From an uncultured Ruminococcus sp. (GTDB taxonomy: Bacteria; Bacillota; Clostridia; Lachnospirales; Lachnospiraceae), in NCBI GenBank assembly GCA_904418845.1, contig CAJFQC010000003.1:53735-117734 (forward strand): a stretch of 64,000 nt of DNA, read 5' to 3'. Shown in pieces: positions 55,382 through 64,000 of the stretch. Under the pieces are notes generated by a model. The model was not told the DNA's origin, ran no database searches, and saw nothing but the letters and a program-made list of their open reading frames with translations. The position numbers were made by a program, and so were the translations under genes. Within the stretch, counting starts at the first letter, position 1. Each line of letters begins with the position of its first letter.

Positions 55382-56732
55382 TGTTGCAACCCTCTTCAGC
55401 GAAATTATCCTGTATAAAATTATCTACTTCAAATAAACCTCTCGCATATATGTCGGCTAATTCCTGTAAATATTCATCATCTTGCGGTAATGGTCCTGGC
55501 TTATGTATATAAAACAAAGCACGATTTTTATCCTGTTTTATTTTATCAATTGCATACTGGAAAGAGCGCAATTGAATTCCCATTCCTTCTGAATTTTTAT
55601 TCTGCATTTCATAAATAGACGTTTTGGTATACACTGTTCCATCATTCCCAAATGCTTTATGCATTGCAGCTCTTCTAATTAAACAAGGAACACAATAACC
55701 ACAATGTTGTTGACTGAGTTGTTTCCATCTTGCTTTTCCTGGTGATGAACATGAAAATGATAATTTCATCGTCTCATAAAGAACATCCTTGTTTTTACAC
55801 TCCTCTGCCATTTCTCCCTTTGTTCTATTCCAATAAGGATTTTTTACTGACAGATTCATCCCTAATCCCTCTAGCAACTCATTCCACAAGGAAAGATAAA
55901 ATGGATGTGTCGTTCTTGTACTAAATGAACCAACTCTTGTTTCATCCAATGGCACATTCAATGCAATCAGACCATTTTCTGGAACCAACAGTTCATTAAT
56001 ATTATCCATTCCTGTCATTGCAAAAAGTGCATAGCCTATAAAAAGAAATGATCTACTCCTTGTATTGTTATCATTACCACCTTCCGGAATATAATCACGC
56101 GGAAACACCATCCACAAATCTAACCATGTATGTAAAACATCTGGATATAATACATCAAATTTATTTACAATATTTTTTTGAGCATTTTTAGTAAGTGCTT
56201 CTCCAGCATGACTTATTAGCAAGGTGTTTTTCCTATCCTCCATCAAATTAATAGTACTTATTAGACTATCCATTCCTCCTGAGAATAATGACACTTCATC
56301 ATATTTATTTGATTTTTCTCCTATTTCGTCCGGCTTACTAAACTGCCACGTTCTACTTGATAATTTAATTTTCCATAAATCTCCTGTAAGAAATTTAAGC
56401 ATACGTTCAACCGTACAAATCTGTGTTTCCCACAAATCTACATTTGATACTGGTATTTCTAATTCAATTTCTCTCGACCAAGAATCTTGTCCATGTACCG
56501 CTCTCTCAATTCGTGTATCCGCCAAATAAACCATTGTTGCCAGTGACATAATGTCAAACCCAATTTCAGTGGGATATACATTTTCTTTATACAATTTCTC
56601 CTTAACATGGTTTAATCCATAGTTTAGTTCATCCGCAGAAAGCATAGGTACATCAACAATAACTGTACCATCCTCTCTCCTTGAATCTACATTCTGAATT
56701 TCATAATTTGCTCTTAATCTATATCGATTCAT
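55371..56732 (-). CDS. qatC: QatC: QueC-like PP-loop protein of the Qat defence system
   Basis: A 453-residue protein whose middle and C-terminus resemble QueC, the 7-cyano-7-deazaguanine synthase. PP-loop SGGMDS lies at residues 151-156, and a zinc set comprises C328, C344, C347 and C350 (HCGYCVPCLIRR). The N-terminal 140 residues are extra compared with QueC. The QueC chemistry suggests modification of a protein or nucleotide target, but the Qat reaction is not settled. ATGA overlap with qatB. Confidence 0.9.
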   Translation of the reverse strand: MNRYRLRANYEIQNVDSRREDGTVIVDVPMLSADELNYGLNHVKEKLYKENVYPTEIGFDIMSLATMVYLADTRIERAVHGQDSWSREIELEIPVSNVDLWETQICTVERMLKFLTGDLWKIKLSSRTWQFSKPDEIGEKSNKYDEVSLFSGGMDSLISTINLMEDRKNTLLISHAGEALTKNAQKNIVNKFDVLYPDVLHTWLDLWMVFPRDYIPEGGNDNNTRSRSFLFIGYALFAMTGMDNINELLVPENGLIALNVPLDETRVGSFSTRTTHPFYLSLWNELLEGLGMNLSVKNPYWNRTKGEMAEECKNKDVLYETMKLSFSCSSPGKARWKQLSQQHCGYCVPCLIRRAAMHKAFGNDGTVYTKTSIYEMQNKNSEGMGIQLRSFQYAIDKIKQDKNRALFYIHKPGPLPQDDEYLQELADIYARGLFEVDNFIQDNFAEEGCNNDL

Positions 56733-57547
56733 TCATTTTCACCTGCACTTACCATAATATCAAATGCTTCCTTATACACTTGATCTACTATTCTTAATGA
56801 ATCTCCTTGCCGAATATTTCCTGCCTGTATGTCCAGATTAGCTACTGCATCAGATACAGAACCTTTAACAAAGTCTTTCATTTGAACTATTATACTGTCC
56901 GATGTAGTCCTATCCTGTGGCAATAAAATAATCTTATTTCCAATATCATTTGTAATTCTACTAAATATTGCATTTGCCATAGTACGTTCCACAATTACCA
57001 TAATCTGTTCAGCGGTCAAATCTTCAAATTTAATTGTAGCTATCTCTGGTGATTCTTCTATTGCAGAAATATACGCAGACCTCGCAATACCTTCATCTTG
57101 TGGTCCTCCATCTGGACAAATAAAATCAGTAATCGCAATAAATGCATCACTTGCTGTCTTGTGGGAAAGATTTTCAATAGAAAGATATTGCTCGACAGCC
57201 CTTGCTCCGCCTGAAGCAAATGCACCTGCAATATTTAATAATCTCGCAGTACTGCTTCTAGCTGCTCCCATTCTTCGTGTTGCATTTGAACTACCACCCA
57301 AAGATTTGCTTATGTAATTAGAAACACTCTTCCGGCCTAAACTTCTATCCCGTCCACCTGAATTTATATACCTTGTAAACTCACCACGAGGAGCTGTAAA
57401 TCTATCTGCATTACCTATTGGTGGAATCTGATTACCATTTAAACCTTGAGGCGTCTCATTCTGCATATTTTCATCAGGTTGCCGTAACCATGATGGCACT
57501 AACGGGGTTCCTCCTTTTTGTCCTCCATTATGTGTTGATGTTCCCAT
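56729..57547 (-). CDS. qatB: QatB: Qat defence system protein of unknown function
   Basis: A 272-residue protein. It begins with a Gly/Pro-rich, probably flexible segment containing GTSTHNGGQKGGTPLVPSWL; the GTS...PLVPxW start is typical of QatB. A second Gly/Arg/Ser-rich part and an alpha-helical C-terminal half follow. It has no catalytic motif. The ATG at 57545-57547 has GAGGTG 7 bases upstream and is preferred to an in-frame TTG two codons earlier. It lies between qatA and qatC with near-overlaps. It may be a substrate of QatC, but that is a guess. Confidence 0.85.
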   Translation of the reverse strand: MGTSTHNGGQKGGTPLVPSWLRQPDENMQNETPQGLNGNQIPPIGNADRFTAPRGEFTRYINSGGRDRSLGRKSVSNYISKSLGGSSNATRRMGAARSSTARLLNIAGAFASGGARAVEQYLSIENLSHKTASDAFIAITDFICPDGGPQDEGIARSAYISAIEESPEIATIKFEDLTAEQIMVIVERTMANAIFSRITNDIGNKIILLPQDRTTSDSIIVQMKDFVKGSVSDAVANLDIQAGNIRQGDSLRIVDQVYKEAFDIMVSAGENE

Positions 57548-57558
57548 TATCAATCACC

Positions 57559-59436
57559 TCACATCTTTTTTAAAGCAGCCTTAACAACTGATGTACCGCT
57601 ACTCTTAAGTTTATCAAAATATTGATCTAAAGTTTTTCTTTCTTCACAGCCCTTTGGAATAGCTTTATCCCATCCATGTAAAATCCACACACCAACCTTA
57701 GAAACCGGAATAGCATCTATAAAATTGACCAAACTTTTCCGAAGTTCAGGTTTACTCTGCACCAATATAATTAACCCATCTGTTCCCTTCGGTTTCGTAT
57801 CGAATTGACCTCTTTCCATAATTTTTTGAACAACAACATCAAACACTTGGTCAGATTCTTGATTTGTCAGGTTTTTCAATTCCTCAATACGACCAACAAT
57901 CGCCATTTCATCTCTAAAAAGCAAATCAACAACTTCTGATAAATCATTTTGAGCAGATTTGCCTGAAAAGTAATCAATTTTTTCTTTACAAGCATAGTAA
58001 TATGGTCTCAAGTCTTTATCGATAATTTCCGGTTCCGTAATAAGCCATTCCCCAATCTTATTCAAATCATACCAACGCTCTTTTGATTCCACTGCTTCCC
58101 TGTCTTCGACCATTTTTTTAATATCAGAAAGTATTTCCGGAATTTCTCCCCACTTTCCTTCTGAATCCAAATGATTAGGTAATTCTTTATAAAAATCTGT
58201 TTCATAATATTCTGCCAACATCATCTTTGCTAAAATTGCAAGTTCCAGTTCGTCTCCAAACCCACGATTCTTCGCAATCTCGTAACGTAACAGCAACATA
58301 TTTACAAACCGTTTTATCTTCCTAGGATTTCCATCTGTATTTTGCGCTAACAAATGGCATATCTGTGTCGCAATCAATACTTCATTTGCAGACTTCTCAT
58401 AATCAGTTCCAAGAATCCCTTTTACATCATCAACTGTGAGACTTTCTACATTCCACGGCTTCCTAATTCTTGATAATCCTTCTTCCCTCAGCTTTTTATA
58501 ATTGGGGTTTTCATCAGCAAAAACTGAGCCTACCATAAGTAGCATTATGTATATACAAGCCTCTACCTCACCTAATGCAGGAATTCTAAATGGAATCTGA
58601 ATCAATTTTTCTAAATACCTATTTGCAAAAGCATCACCTGTATTAAATTTATTTTCATCAATTGCATCTGGAAAATGCTTTTTGACTGCATAACGTATCA
58701 TACTTTCATCTGCTGCAACTACAAACGCTGTTTTTTCTGTAAACATGAACAATCTTACTGCTTCTAGTGTATTGATTGCCACATCTGGTAAACATCTATC
58801 CAAGTCATCAATTAATACAATAAGTTTTTCAATAGATGCATCCTCTAACAATTCATTAAAATTTTCCTGAAATTCAGAGAATTGTTTATTACTTGATGTA
58901 TCTTCCGTAATGTTGGCATCCTTTAAATAGCCACCAATAGACTCAATTGCTCCAGCAATTCCTTCTTCGGTGGTTACCGTTGCTTTCAAAATATCCATCG
59001 TTGAAGATAGTAATGTAAGAGGCGCTGTACCTGTAGCAAGTCCCAATGCTGTTTTTCCGGCAGTCTTGGCTACGCTCATCCAATTTATATTTCCCCACAG
59101 TTTTCTTAATATTTCTCCAGCCTTCGCACCAAGTTTTTCTTTTTTTTCAAGCTCTGAAATAATAGAACTCATTAAAGCAACTTTGGAATCTTCAAATCCT
59201 TGATGCTTCCAGCCATTAAATCGAATACATGCATACTTTTTACCTGACTCTGTGGCAGACGTCTTTACTTCATTTTCTACCATTTCAAGAATACTAGATT
59301 TGCCTGCTCCCCAGTCCCCATGAATACCGATAGAAATTGGCTGCTCTTTACTGTCTTTAATAAGAGAAACTATTGTCTTTGCTATCGCCTCATTATTAAG
59401 TAAATCAACTTTGGTTTCATTATCAGATAAAATCAT
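57559..59436 (-). CDS. qatA: QatA: KAP-family P-loop ATPase of the Qat defence system
   Basis: A 625-residue KAP NTPase. Walker A GDWGAGKSS is at residues 40-48, Walker B is LIVLIDDLDRC at about 205-215, and an arginine-rich RKIKRFVNMLLLR segment lies further on. The hydrophobic stretch 121-148 may touch the membrane, as in other KAP proteins. In Qat it is the presumed energy-driven sensor or remodeller. GGAGGAG precedes the ATG. It starts 44 bases after the stop of an upstream Cys-rich gene, with no terminator or promoter seen between, so five genes appear to share one transcript. Confidence 0.92.
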   Translation of the reverse strand: MILSDNETKVDLLNNEAIAKTIVSLIKDSKEQPISIGIHGDWGAGKSSILEMVENEVKTSATESGKKYACIRFNGWKHQGFEDSKVALMSSIISELEKKEKLGAKAGEILRKLWGNINWMSVAKTAGKTALGLATGTAPLTLLSSTMDILKATVTTEEGIAGAIESIGGYLKDANITEDTSSNKQFSEFQENFNELLEDASIEKLIVLIDDLDRCLPDVAINTLEAVRLFMFTEKTAFVVAADESMIRYAVKKHFPDAIDENKFNTGDAFANRYLEKLIQIPFRIPALGEVEACIYIMLLMVGSVFADENPNYKKLREEGLSRIRKPWNVESLTVDDVKGILGTDYEKSANEVLIATQICHLLAQNTDGNPRKIKRFVNMLLLRYEIAKNRGFGDELELAILAKMMLAEYYETDFYKELPNHLDSEGKWGEIPEILSDIKKMVEDREAVESKERWYDLNKIGEWLITEPEIIDKDLRPYYYACKEKIDYFSGKSAQNDLSEVVDLLFRDEMAIVGRIEELKNLTNQESDQVFDVVVQKIMERGQFDTKPKGTDGLIILVQSKPELRKSLVNFIDAIPVSKVGVWILHGWDKAIPKGCEERKTLDQYFDKLKSSGTSVVKAALKKM

Positions 59437-59480
59437 CTTTCTAGCTCCTCCATTAATCTTTTCTCACTTTCTTTAAACAA

Positions 59481-60731
59481 TCATTGAGAATTTACGTCCT
59501 TTAATACCCTTTCTATTTCAGCACAAATTCTCTTATATGGTAAGGGCTCATTATTATATGCCTCCCATGGAATATAAATATATATATTATCCTTCCTAGA
59601 AAGCATCTGGGACTTAATATCTTTTCTTTCCAAATAATCCTCATCATTTCTACCATAAACTTCTATAACTATTTTTCTATTTGTCCCTTCAAATTCTATA
59701 ATGCCATCTTCCAAATATTTGTCCCCATAGGCACCATATCCATACTCAAAAGGCTTATAAAAGAATACACCTTTTTCCTTGAATCTATTTTGATTCATTA
59801 TTTCACAAATGGCATTATACATTTGCACTTCATAATTACTCTCAGAAAACAACCCATAATCGTTTACCAAAAGAAATCGTAGGCTATACATTGCATACTT
59901 ATCTCTAAATCCTGCTAAAATAATATTTCTATTAGATAGGTCATTAGTCGCGTATGTATTTTCGTACTCCTCAAGTGCTCTAATTAATTCTTGTGTATAA
60001 ACAGGAACCGATAACGCCTTACCATCTTTCTCTTCTTTTATTACCAAACGCGTGATTCTATCATCTACTCTATACGGAGGTATCTCTGCCAATTCTTTAT
60101 ATACAAATTCAAGACCATCTTTTAGACGGCTTAAATCAGCAATACTCTTTTTCTTAGTTCCTATCCTTGTCCTCTTTTCTGCCCAAAACATTTTCTTAAT
60201 CATTACATTCGTTTTAGGATACACTGTCTCATTATTTCCTTTGTAAAATGCAACATGCTTAAATGTAAGCATATTCATCTTTTTTATCATAGCAGAAATC
60301 GTAATTTCTCCTTGCTGATGCCGAGGATATCTTCTGTCTCCCCCATCATGATTTCGTGGAACATTCTCAGTTGGTCCATTTTCATTTGGTTCATCATCGT
60401 TTTGCTCCCGATGCATTAGTGGTTCTGACAAATGCACCCGGACCTCCCCTGTCTCATCATCAATCAAAAATCCAGCATTATAATCGCGTTTATCTAAGTA
60501 TACTTTCGATTTCGGGCACCAATCCTCGTGTTCTGCTTGTTTTCTTTGACTACATGGATATATTGCCCAATTTCCATTACGCACTTTATATTCACAAGCC
60601 CCATTACAATTGCAAAAAAGTTTCAGTTTTTCATCTTTGCATTTATCAAATAATGATTTCTTTTCATGCTTCTCCATTTCGCTTGGGCATAATACTTCAT
60701 TTTTACTAGTTTTTATTCTAAACTGTGCCAT
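59481..60731 (-). CDS. Cys-rich protein with candidate restriction-type nuclease domain, upstream of qat
   Basis: A 416-residue protein. An N-terminal Cys/His-rich zone (C31, C40, C42, C46, C60, C72) probably binds zinc. An acidic Asn/Glu/Pro-rich linker and an alpha-helical middle follow. The C-terminal part (about 330-390) has YLEDGIIEF...KIVIEVYG followed by YLERK, the layout of a PD-(D/E)xK nuclease core as in CoiA/DUF1173-like proteins, although the E-x-K lysine is not in place. The ATG at 60729-60731 is preferred because AGAGG lies just upstream. It is probably co-transcribed with qatA-D. Its role in defence is inferred. Confidence 0.65.
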   Translation of the reverse strand: MAQFRIKTSKNEVLCPSEMEKHEKKSLFDKCKDEKLKLFCNCNGACEYKVRNGNWAIYPCSQRKQAEHEDWCPKSKVYLDKRDYNAGFLIDDETGEVRVHLSEPLMHREQNDDEPNENGPTENVPRNHDGGDRRYPRHQQGEITISAMIKKMNMLTFKHVAFYKGNNETVYPKTNVMIKKMFWAEKRTRIGTKKKSIADLSRLKDGLEFVYKELAEIPPYRVDDRITRLVIKEEKDGKALSVPVYTQELIRALEEYENTYATNDLSNRNIILAGFRDKYAMYSLRFLLVNDYGLFSESNYEVQMYNAICEIMNQNRFKEKGVFFYKPFEYGYGAYGDKYLEDGIIEFEGTNRKIVIEVYGRNDEDYLERKDIKSQMLSRKDNIYIYIPWEAYNNEPLPYKRICAEIERVLKDVNSQ

Positions 60732-60779
60732 TTTTTTCCTCTTAATCAACAATAAATTCACAAGTCCTTCTCTTTCAAC

Positions 60780-60808
60780 ATTATACAACAAATTATATAT
60801 AACTCCAA
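60780..60808 (-). promoter_or_regulatory. Promoter of the five-gene qat operon
   Basis: Minus strand -35 TTGGAG (60803-60808) and -10 TATAAT (60780-60785), 17-base spacer, about 50 bases before the Cys-rich gene. Confidence 0.6.
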
Positions 60809-60837
60809 TCCAAATCTCTTATTATTAATTTATGCCA

Positions 60838-60870
60838 ACAATAAAACGCCCGAACCCATCGGGCATTTTA
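60838..60870 (-). terminator. Terminator between recombinase and qat operon
   Basis: GCCCGA (60859-60864 on the minus strand) pairs with TCGGGC (60848-60853), followed by GTTTTATTG; the plus strand also ends in a T tract. Confidence 0.75.
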
Positions 60871-60948
60871 TTCTTACCATAAATCCTACGGATTTATTTT
60901 ACAGGCAGGAATTCCGTTCCCTATTCAGTTGTCATCCCTGCCTGTCAT

Positions 60949-62589
60949 CTACTCATATCTGATTTCCTGCTCCATGACGATTCCCGACTGAAACTGGATG
61001 ATCAGCTTCTCGGCAGAAACTACCTTGATACTTACTATCAGCCTTCTTACAAGGTCATTATCAAATTCCGGTATCTGGCAGGTCTGTTTCTCTAGGAAAC
61101 TGTCCATATCCTTCAACCGCTGTTCATAACTGTCAGCCAGTTTTTTCTTTTGTCTGGCCTCTATCTGCTCCTCTTTTAAGGTAGTGATTTCTTCTGCAAT
61201 CCTGCGGTATCTCTCATCGAATTCATCGGTGTAGGAGCCTGCCCTTGCGTTTTCCGCAATCAAAGCCACCATCTCTTCCTGCTTTTCCTTAATTCTTTCA
61301 TCATACTCGTCCGGCTCCTGCTCTCCACCGTAGCTTCCGATTACCCGGATAACATTCTGTCTAAAAGCTCCTACAAAATCTCCATCGCCTCTGGTGATTC
61401 TGTTTATAGCCTCCATAACTGCCCGGTTTAATGCGCCCTCTTCCAGTGTCTCAGATTTTTTGCAGTGCTTGGTTCCGTTTGTCAATCGGTTACTGCATCT
61501 CCACACAATCTTCTTTTTACCGTTTCTGGACCATGTAACTCTTCTGTATTCCTGTCCGCAGTCCCCGCAGAGCAGTAAACCGGTAAGGGCATATTCTGAG
61601 GAAAATTTGCTTTTCTGATTCTTTTTCCTCGTTACCGCTGACTTATTCATGGATGCTCGTCTTGCCAGTTCTTCCTGCACCCGGTAAAATAAATCCTTTG
61701 GTATGATTGGCTCATGGTCATCTTCCACATAATACTGTGGGACTATTCCCTTATTCATAACCTTTTTCTTGGTCATAAAATCTACCGTGTAGGTCTTCTG
61801 CAGCAGGGCATCCCCCATGTATTTCTCATTTCGTAGCATTTTGAAGATTACCGAATCGTACCATTTATCCTGCCCTGTAGCAGTCTTTATGCCATTCTCC
61901 TCTAGGTACTGGCTTATCTTCTTTGCACTGTAGCCTTCCAGATAAAGTCTAAAAATCAACCGCACGATTTCTGCCTCCTCCGGTACGATGACCAGATCGC
62001 CATTTTCGTTTTTGGTGTATCCCATAAATTTATTGTGGTTGACTATCATCTTGCCATTTTCAAACCTTCTGACCACACCCCATCTGGTGTTCTCGCTGAT
62101 GTTACGGCTTTCCTCCTGTGCCAGACTGCTTAAGATAGTAATCAAAATTTCGCCGGTTCCGTCCAAGGTGTTGACACCCTCTTTCTCGAAAACCACCGCT
62201 ACATTCTTTTCCTTCAGTTTCCTTATGGTCAGTAGAGAGTCTACCGTATTTCTGGCAAATCGGCTTACCGACTTTGTCAGTATCATGTCGATTTTTCCAT
62301 CCAGTGCATCATTTATCATGGCGTTGAAATCATCTCTCTTTTTGGTGTTAGTTGCGCTCTTTCCGTCATCGGCATAAATCCCGGCCATCTTCCAGTTATC
62401 TGTTTCCTGTATTTTTCGTGTATAGTATTCCACCTGTGCCTCGTAGCTGCTCTCCTGTTCCTCAAGCTCTGTACTGACTCGGCAGTAGGCTGCCACCCGC
62501 AGTTTCTTCTCTGACAGTTTAATGCTCCTGTCATACTGCGGTTTTGCAGGTATCATGGATACTTTCTTCTTTACCGCTGTCTGTGGCAT
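60949..62589 (-). CDS. Large serine recombinase
   Basis: A 546-residue site-specific recombinase. The N-terminal resolvase domain has the catalytic serine S39 in YCRVST and the RFARN motif. A recombinase domain and a zinc ribbon (CGDCGQEYRR...WRCSN...CKKSE) follow, then a coiled-coil C-terminus with many Glu/Lys. Such enzymes integrate and excise ICEs, transposons and prophages. It starts with GGAAAGGAAC before the ATG. The neighbouring tail of a second recombinase suggests a tandem set, as in Tn4451-like elements. It is the likely mover of the adjoining island. Confidence 0.93.
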   Translation of the reverse strand: MPQTAVKKKVSMIPAKPQYDRSIKLSEKKLRVAAYCRVSTELEEQESSYEAQVEYYTRKIQETDNWKMAGIYADDGKSATNTKKRDDFNAMINDALDGKIDMILTKSVSRFARNTVDSLLTIRKLKEKNVAVVFEKEGVNTLDGTGEILITILSSLAQEESRNISENTRWGVVRRFENGKMIVNHNKFMGYTKNENGDLVIVPEEAEIVRLIFRLYLEGYSAKKISQYLEENGIKTATGQDKWYDSVIFKMLRNEKYMGDALLQKTYTVDFMTKKKVMNKGIVPQYYVEDDHEPIIPKDLFYRVQEELARRASMNKSAVTRKKNQKSKFSSEYALTGLLLCGDCGQEYRRVTWSRNGKKKIVWRCSNRLTNGTKHCKKSETLEEGALNRAVMEAINRITRGDGDFVGAFRQNVIRVIGSYGGEQEPDEYDERIKEKQEEMVALIAENARAGSYTDEFDERYRRIAEEITTLKEEQIEARQKKKLADSYEQRLKDMDSFLEKQTCQIPEFDNDLVRRLIVSIKVVSAEKLIIQFQSGIVMEQEIRYE

Positions 62590-62675
62590 ATCTGTTCCTT
62601 TCCGGATATCCTAATATCTTCTGCAATTATATTTCTGTATTCTGTTCTACTGATATCCTGTCTTTATTCTGTCAT

Positions 62676-62780
62676 TTATAAATTCCGGTAACTTATCTTC
62701 ACACTGTTATTGTTAGGAAAAATCACGCTTACGGAATCGTCCTTATGCACCACGATCTGCCTTATCAGCTTCCGATACTG
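62676..62780 (-). pseudogene. C-terminal remnant of a second serine recombinase
   Basis: About 34 codons reading YRKLIRQIVVHKDDSVSVIF and ending in TAA at 62676-62678, like the last strand-rich part of serine recombinases. The rest is missing: at about 62780 the sequence changes abruptly to a permease fragment in another frame. Confidence 0.6.
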
Positions 62781-63697
62781 CTCTTAATATCTACTGTACT
62801 TTGGAATAATGTAGTATAGCTATTTGTGTGAACCTTTAACTTATCCACATCTGTCGATTTTAATCCATTAGAGTACAATGCATACAGATCATACAATTGT
62901 ATTTCACCAAACTGGTCACTTGCAATATTCGCTATGGAATCTTTAATACCAAGACCTGTTACAACTAACATTGTACAACCTGCAACTCCAATAATTGTCA
63001 TGCACACACGAGTCTTATATCGAAAAATATTTCGAATTGTAATCTTATGCGAAAATTTAACATACTTCCAAATATGAGGCACCTTTTCTAATAAAATCTT
63101 TTTTCCTGCGATAGGAGCCTCCACAGTCAGCAAACTAGCTGGACTGCTCATTAATGTCTTTTTTAAAACCAAAATAGTAATAATCCATGAAGACGTTAGC
63201 GAAAAAACAAAAGAAATTGCTAAAAGTGAAAATTTCATATAACTATCAAATACTGGAAGACAATACATCATCTTATATGCCTGCCATATGACCTCTGGAA
63301 AAACAATGTTGCCCCAAAAGAAACCTATACCAGCTCCCAGAAAGGAAGGAATAAGTGCATAAATACTATATTTTACATAGATTGCAACTTTACTATATCC
63401 AACAGAATATAAGGTTCCTATTTCTGTTCTTTCCTCTTTGATTAAACGAGTCATTGTTGTTGCACAAATTAACATAGCAATTAAAAGGAAAAAAATAGGA
63501 AATATACCTGCGATTCCATCGATAATATCAATATCATTCTCAAAAGATGAATGGATCTTTTTCCCGTCCTCATCCAGTAGCTGTGTCAAATGCTCTGTAT
63601 CCCGATAAACCTGCTCACTGCATTGTTCCATCTCAGGAGTCTTATCATTCCCCTGCCAAAATAGAGCTGCTCCAAAATATCCTGTTCCATTTGTCAT
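62765..63697 (-). pseudogene. FtsX-type ABC permease fragment truncated at both ends
   Basis: A 310-codon frame matching the middle of a large MacB/FtsX permease. The segments FPIFFLLIAMLICATTMTRLIKEERTEIGTLYSVGYS and FRYKTRVCMTIIGVAGCTMLVV are characteristic. The normal N-terminal several hundred residues and the last domain are missing. The first codon overlaps the DUF4314 stop codon, and the last codons run into the recombinase remnant. Both edges are abrupt, so this is a captured or deletion-joined piece and not a working permease, even though the frame is open. Confidence 0.75.
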
Positions 63698-63921
63698 TTC
63701 TCCTTCATTTTTCTCACACAGTCCTCGCCATAGATAACGTTTAAATGCGAACCATTATCCCAGTGCATTAAAAGAGAAGCGGTATCATCTACACCGGTCA
63801 CTGTACCGCAGGTTCCTACTGGCGGAGCCTGCACATCATCCATCTGCACCAGTTCCACCCGTGTTCCTGCAGGATACTCCCTACGAACCCACTCCACAAT
63901 TTCTTTACTCGGAAATCTCAT
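63694..63921 (-). CDS. DUF4314 family protein of mobile elements
   Basis: A 75-residue protein (RFPSKEIVEWVRREYPAGTR, GTCGTVTGVDDTASLLMHWDNGS), a small SH3-like fold typical of ICEs and phages in Clostridia. The function is unknown. The ATG at 63919-63921 has AGGAGG 6 bases upstream, overlapping the end of the preceding gene. It marks the right part of the window as mobile-element DNA. Confidence 0.85.
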   Translation of the reverse strand: MRFPSKEIVEWVRREYPAGTRVELVQMDDVQAPPVGTCGTVTGVDDTASLLMHWDNGSHLNVIYGEDCVRKMKEK

Positions 63922-64000
63922 TTTCGGCCTCCTCTTTCTCCAGTTCATCCAGCATTTTTTCACATTCCTGGTATAAGTCCTGTAATCTCGGGATCAGCTC
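63905..64000 (-). CDS. C-terminal end of a gene running off the right edge
   Basis: An open frame from the edge to TAA (63905-63907), 31 residues, Glu/Leu-rich and helical (LYQECEKMLDELEKEE). It overlaps the DUF4314 start and contains its ribosome binding site, a layout typical of coupled mobile-element genes. The family cannot be told. Confidence 0.55.
   Translation of the reverse strand, partial: ELIPRLQDLYQECEKMLDELEKEEAENEISE

Noticed and set aside
62765..63697. Intact ABC permease gene
   Set aside because: Both ends of the family are missing and both borders join unrelated sequence, so it is treated as a fragment.
1..64000. CRISPR arrays, tRNA or rRNA genes
   Set aside because: No regularly spaced repeats and no tRNA T-loop or rRNA-like stretches were seen.

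Overview
The window is chromosomal DNA of an anaerobic, low-to-mid GC Gram-positive bacterium, most probably a gut member of the Lachnospiraceae (Clostridia). The reasons are the AGGAGG-type ribosome binding sites and TTGACA/TATAAT promoters, the gene block ireB-ruvX-DUF1292-fur-rnj-trmR-trhP, a pyruvate formate-lyase pair, hybrid cluster protein with an HcpR-like regulator, a DUF4317 protein, and a DUF4314 protein of the kind carried by Clostridial mobile elements. The species cannot be named from the sequence.

Region by region: 1-7.0 kb holds the start of a secreted coiled-coil cell-wall protein and the gltB-gltD glutamate synthase operon. 7.2-20.8 kb is a dense minus-strand housekeeping stretch: CPBP membrane protease, AlaX-type editing protein, argS, the tRNA wobble-uridine pair trhP/trmR, RNase J, Fur, RuvX, IreB, MtaB, ThiI with its cysteine desulfurase, plus a plus-strand HPr-like protein without the catalytic histidine. 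20.9-26.1 kb carries rsmE, prmA, a GH25 lipoprotein and molybdenum-cofactor genes (MOSC, moaA, mog/moaB, moaC). 26.4-29.1 kb is an hcp-ferredoxin operon divergent from a Crp/Fnr regulator, with one palindrome shared by both promoters.

29.1-32.6 kb is accessory: two unrecognised genes that share a duplicated upstream block, followed by a graveyard of gene fragments (probable group II intron maturase, ABC ATPase fused to an FtsX-type permease, 5'-nucleotidase). 32.7-37.3 kb is a MarR-regulated heterodimeric ABC exporter with a clear operator. 37.4-45.4 kb has DUF4317, a MATE transporter with a structured leader that runs convergently into pflA, pflB with a Fur-like box, and a MATE pseudogene behind a second MarR gene with its operator. 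45.4-48 kb is a biotin-precursor operon (membrane protein, bioW, bioF) behind a BirA box. 48-53 kb has a GNAT protein, a cytidylate kinase-like protein and a branched-chain amino acid ABC transporter (livHMGF) with no binding protein in the window.

53.4-62.6 kb is an AT-rich defence island: an Abi_2 (AbiF-type) HEPN protein preceded by a small RNA-like unit with its own promoter and terminator, a complete Qat anti-phage operon (qatA-qatB-qatC-qatD), and directly upstream of qatA, behind a shared promoter, a Cys-rich protein with a candidate restriction-type nuclease fold. A large serine recombinase abuts the island, followed by the tail of a second recombinase, a permease fragment truncated at both ends, and a DUF4314 protein. 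The five-gene Qat operon and the RNA-preceded Abi unit are the most interesting parts. No rRNA, tRNA or CRISPR array was seen.
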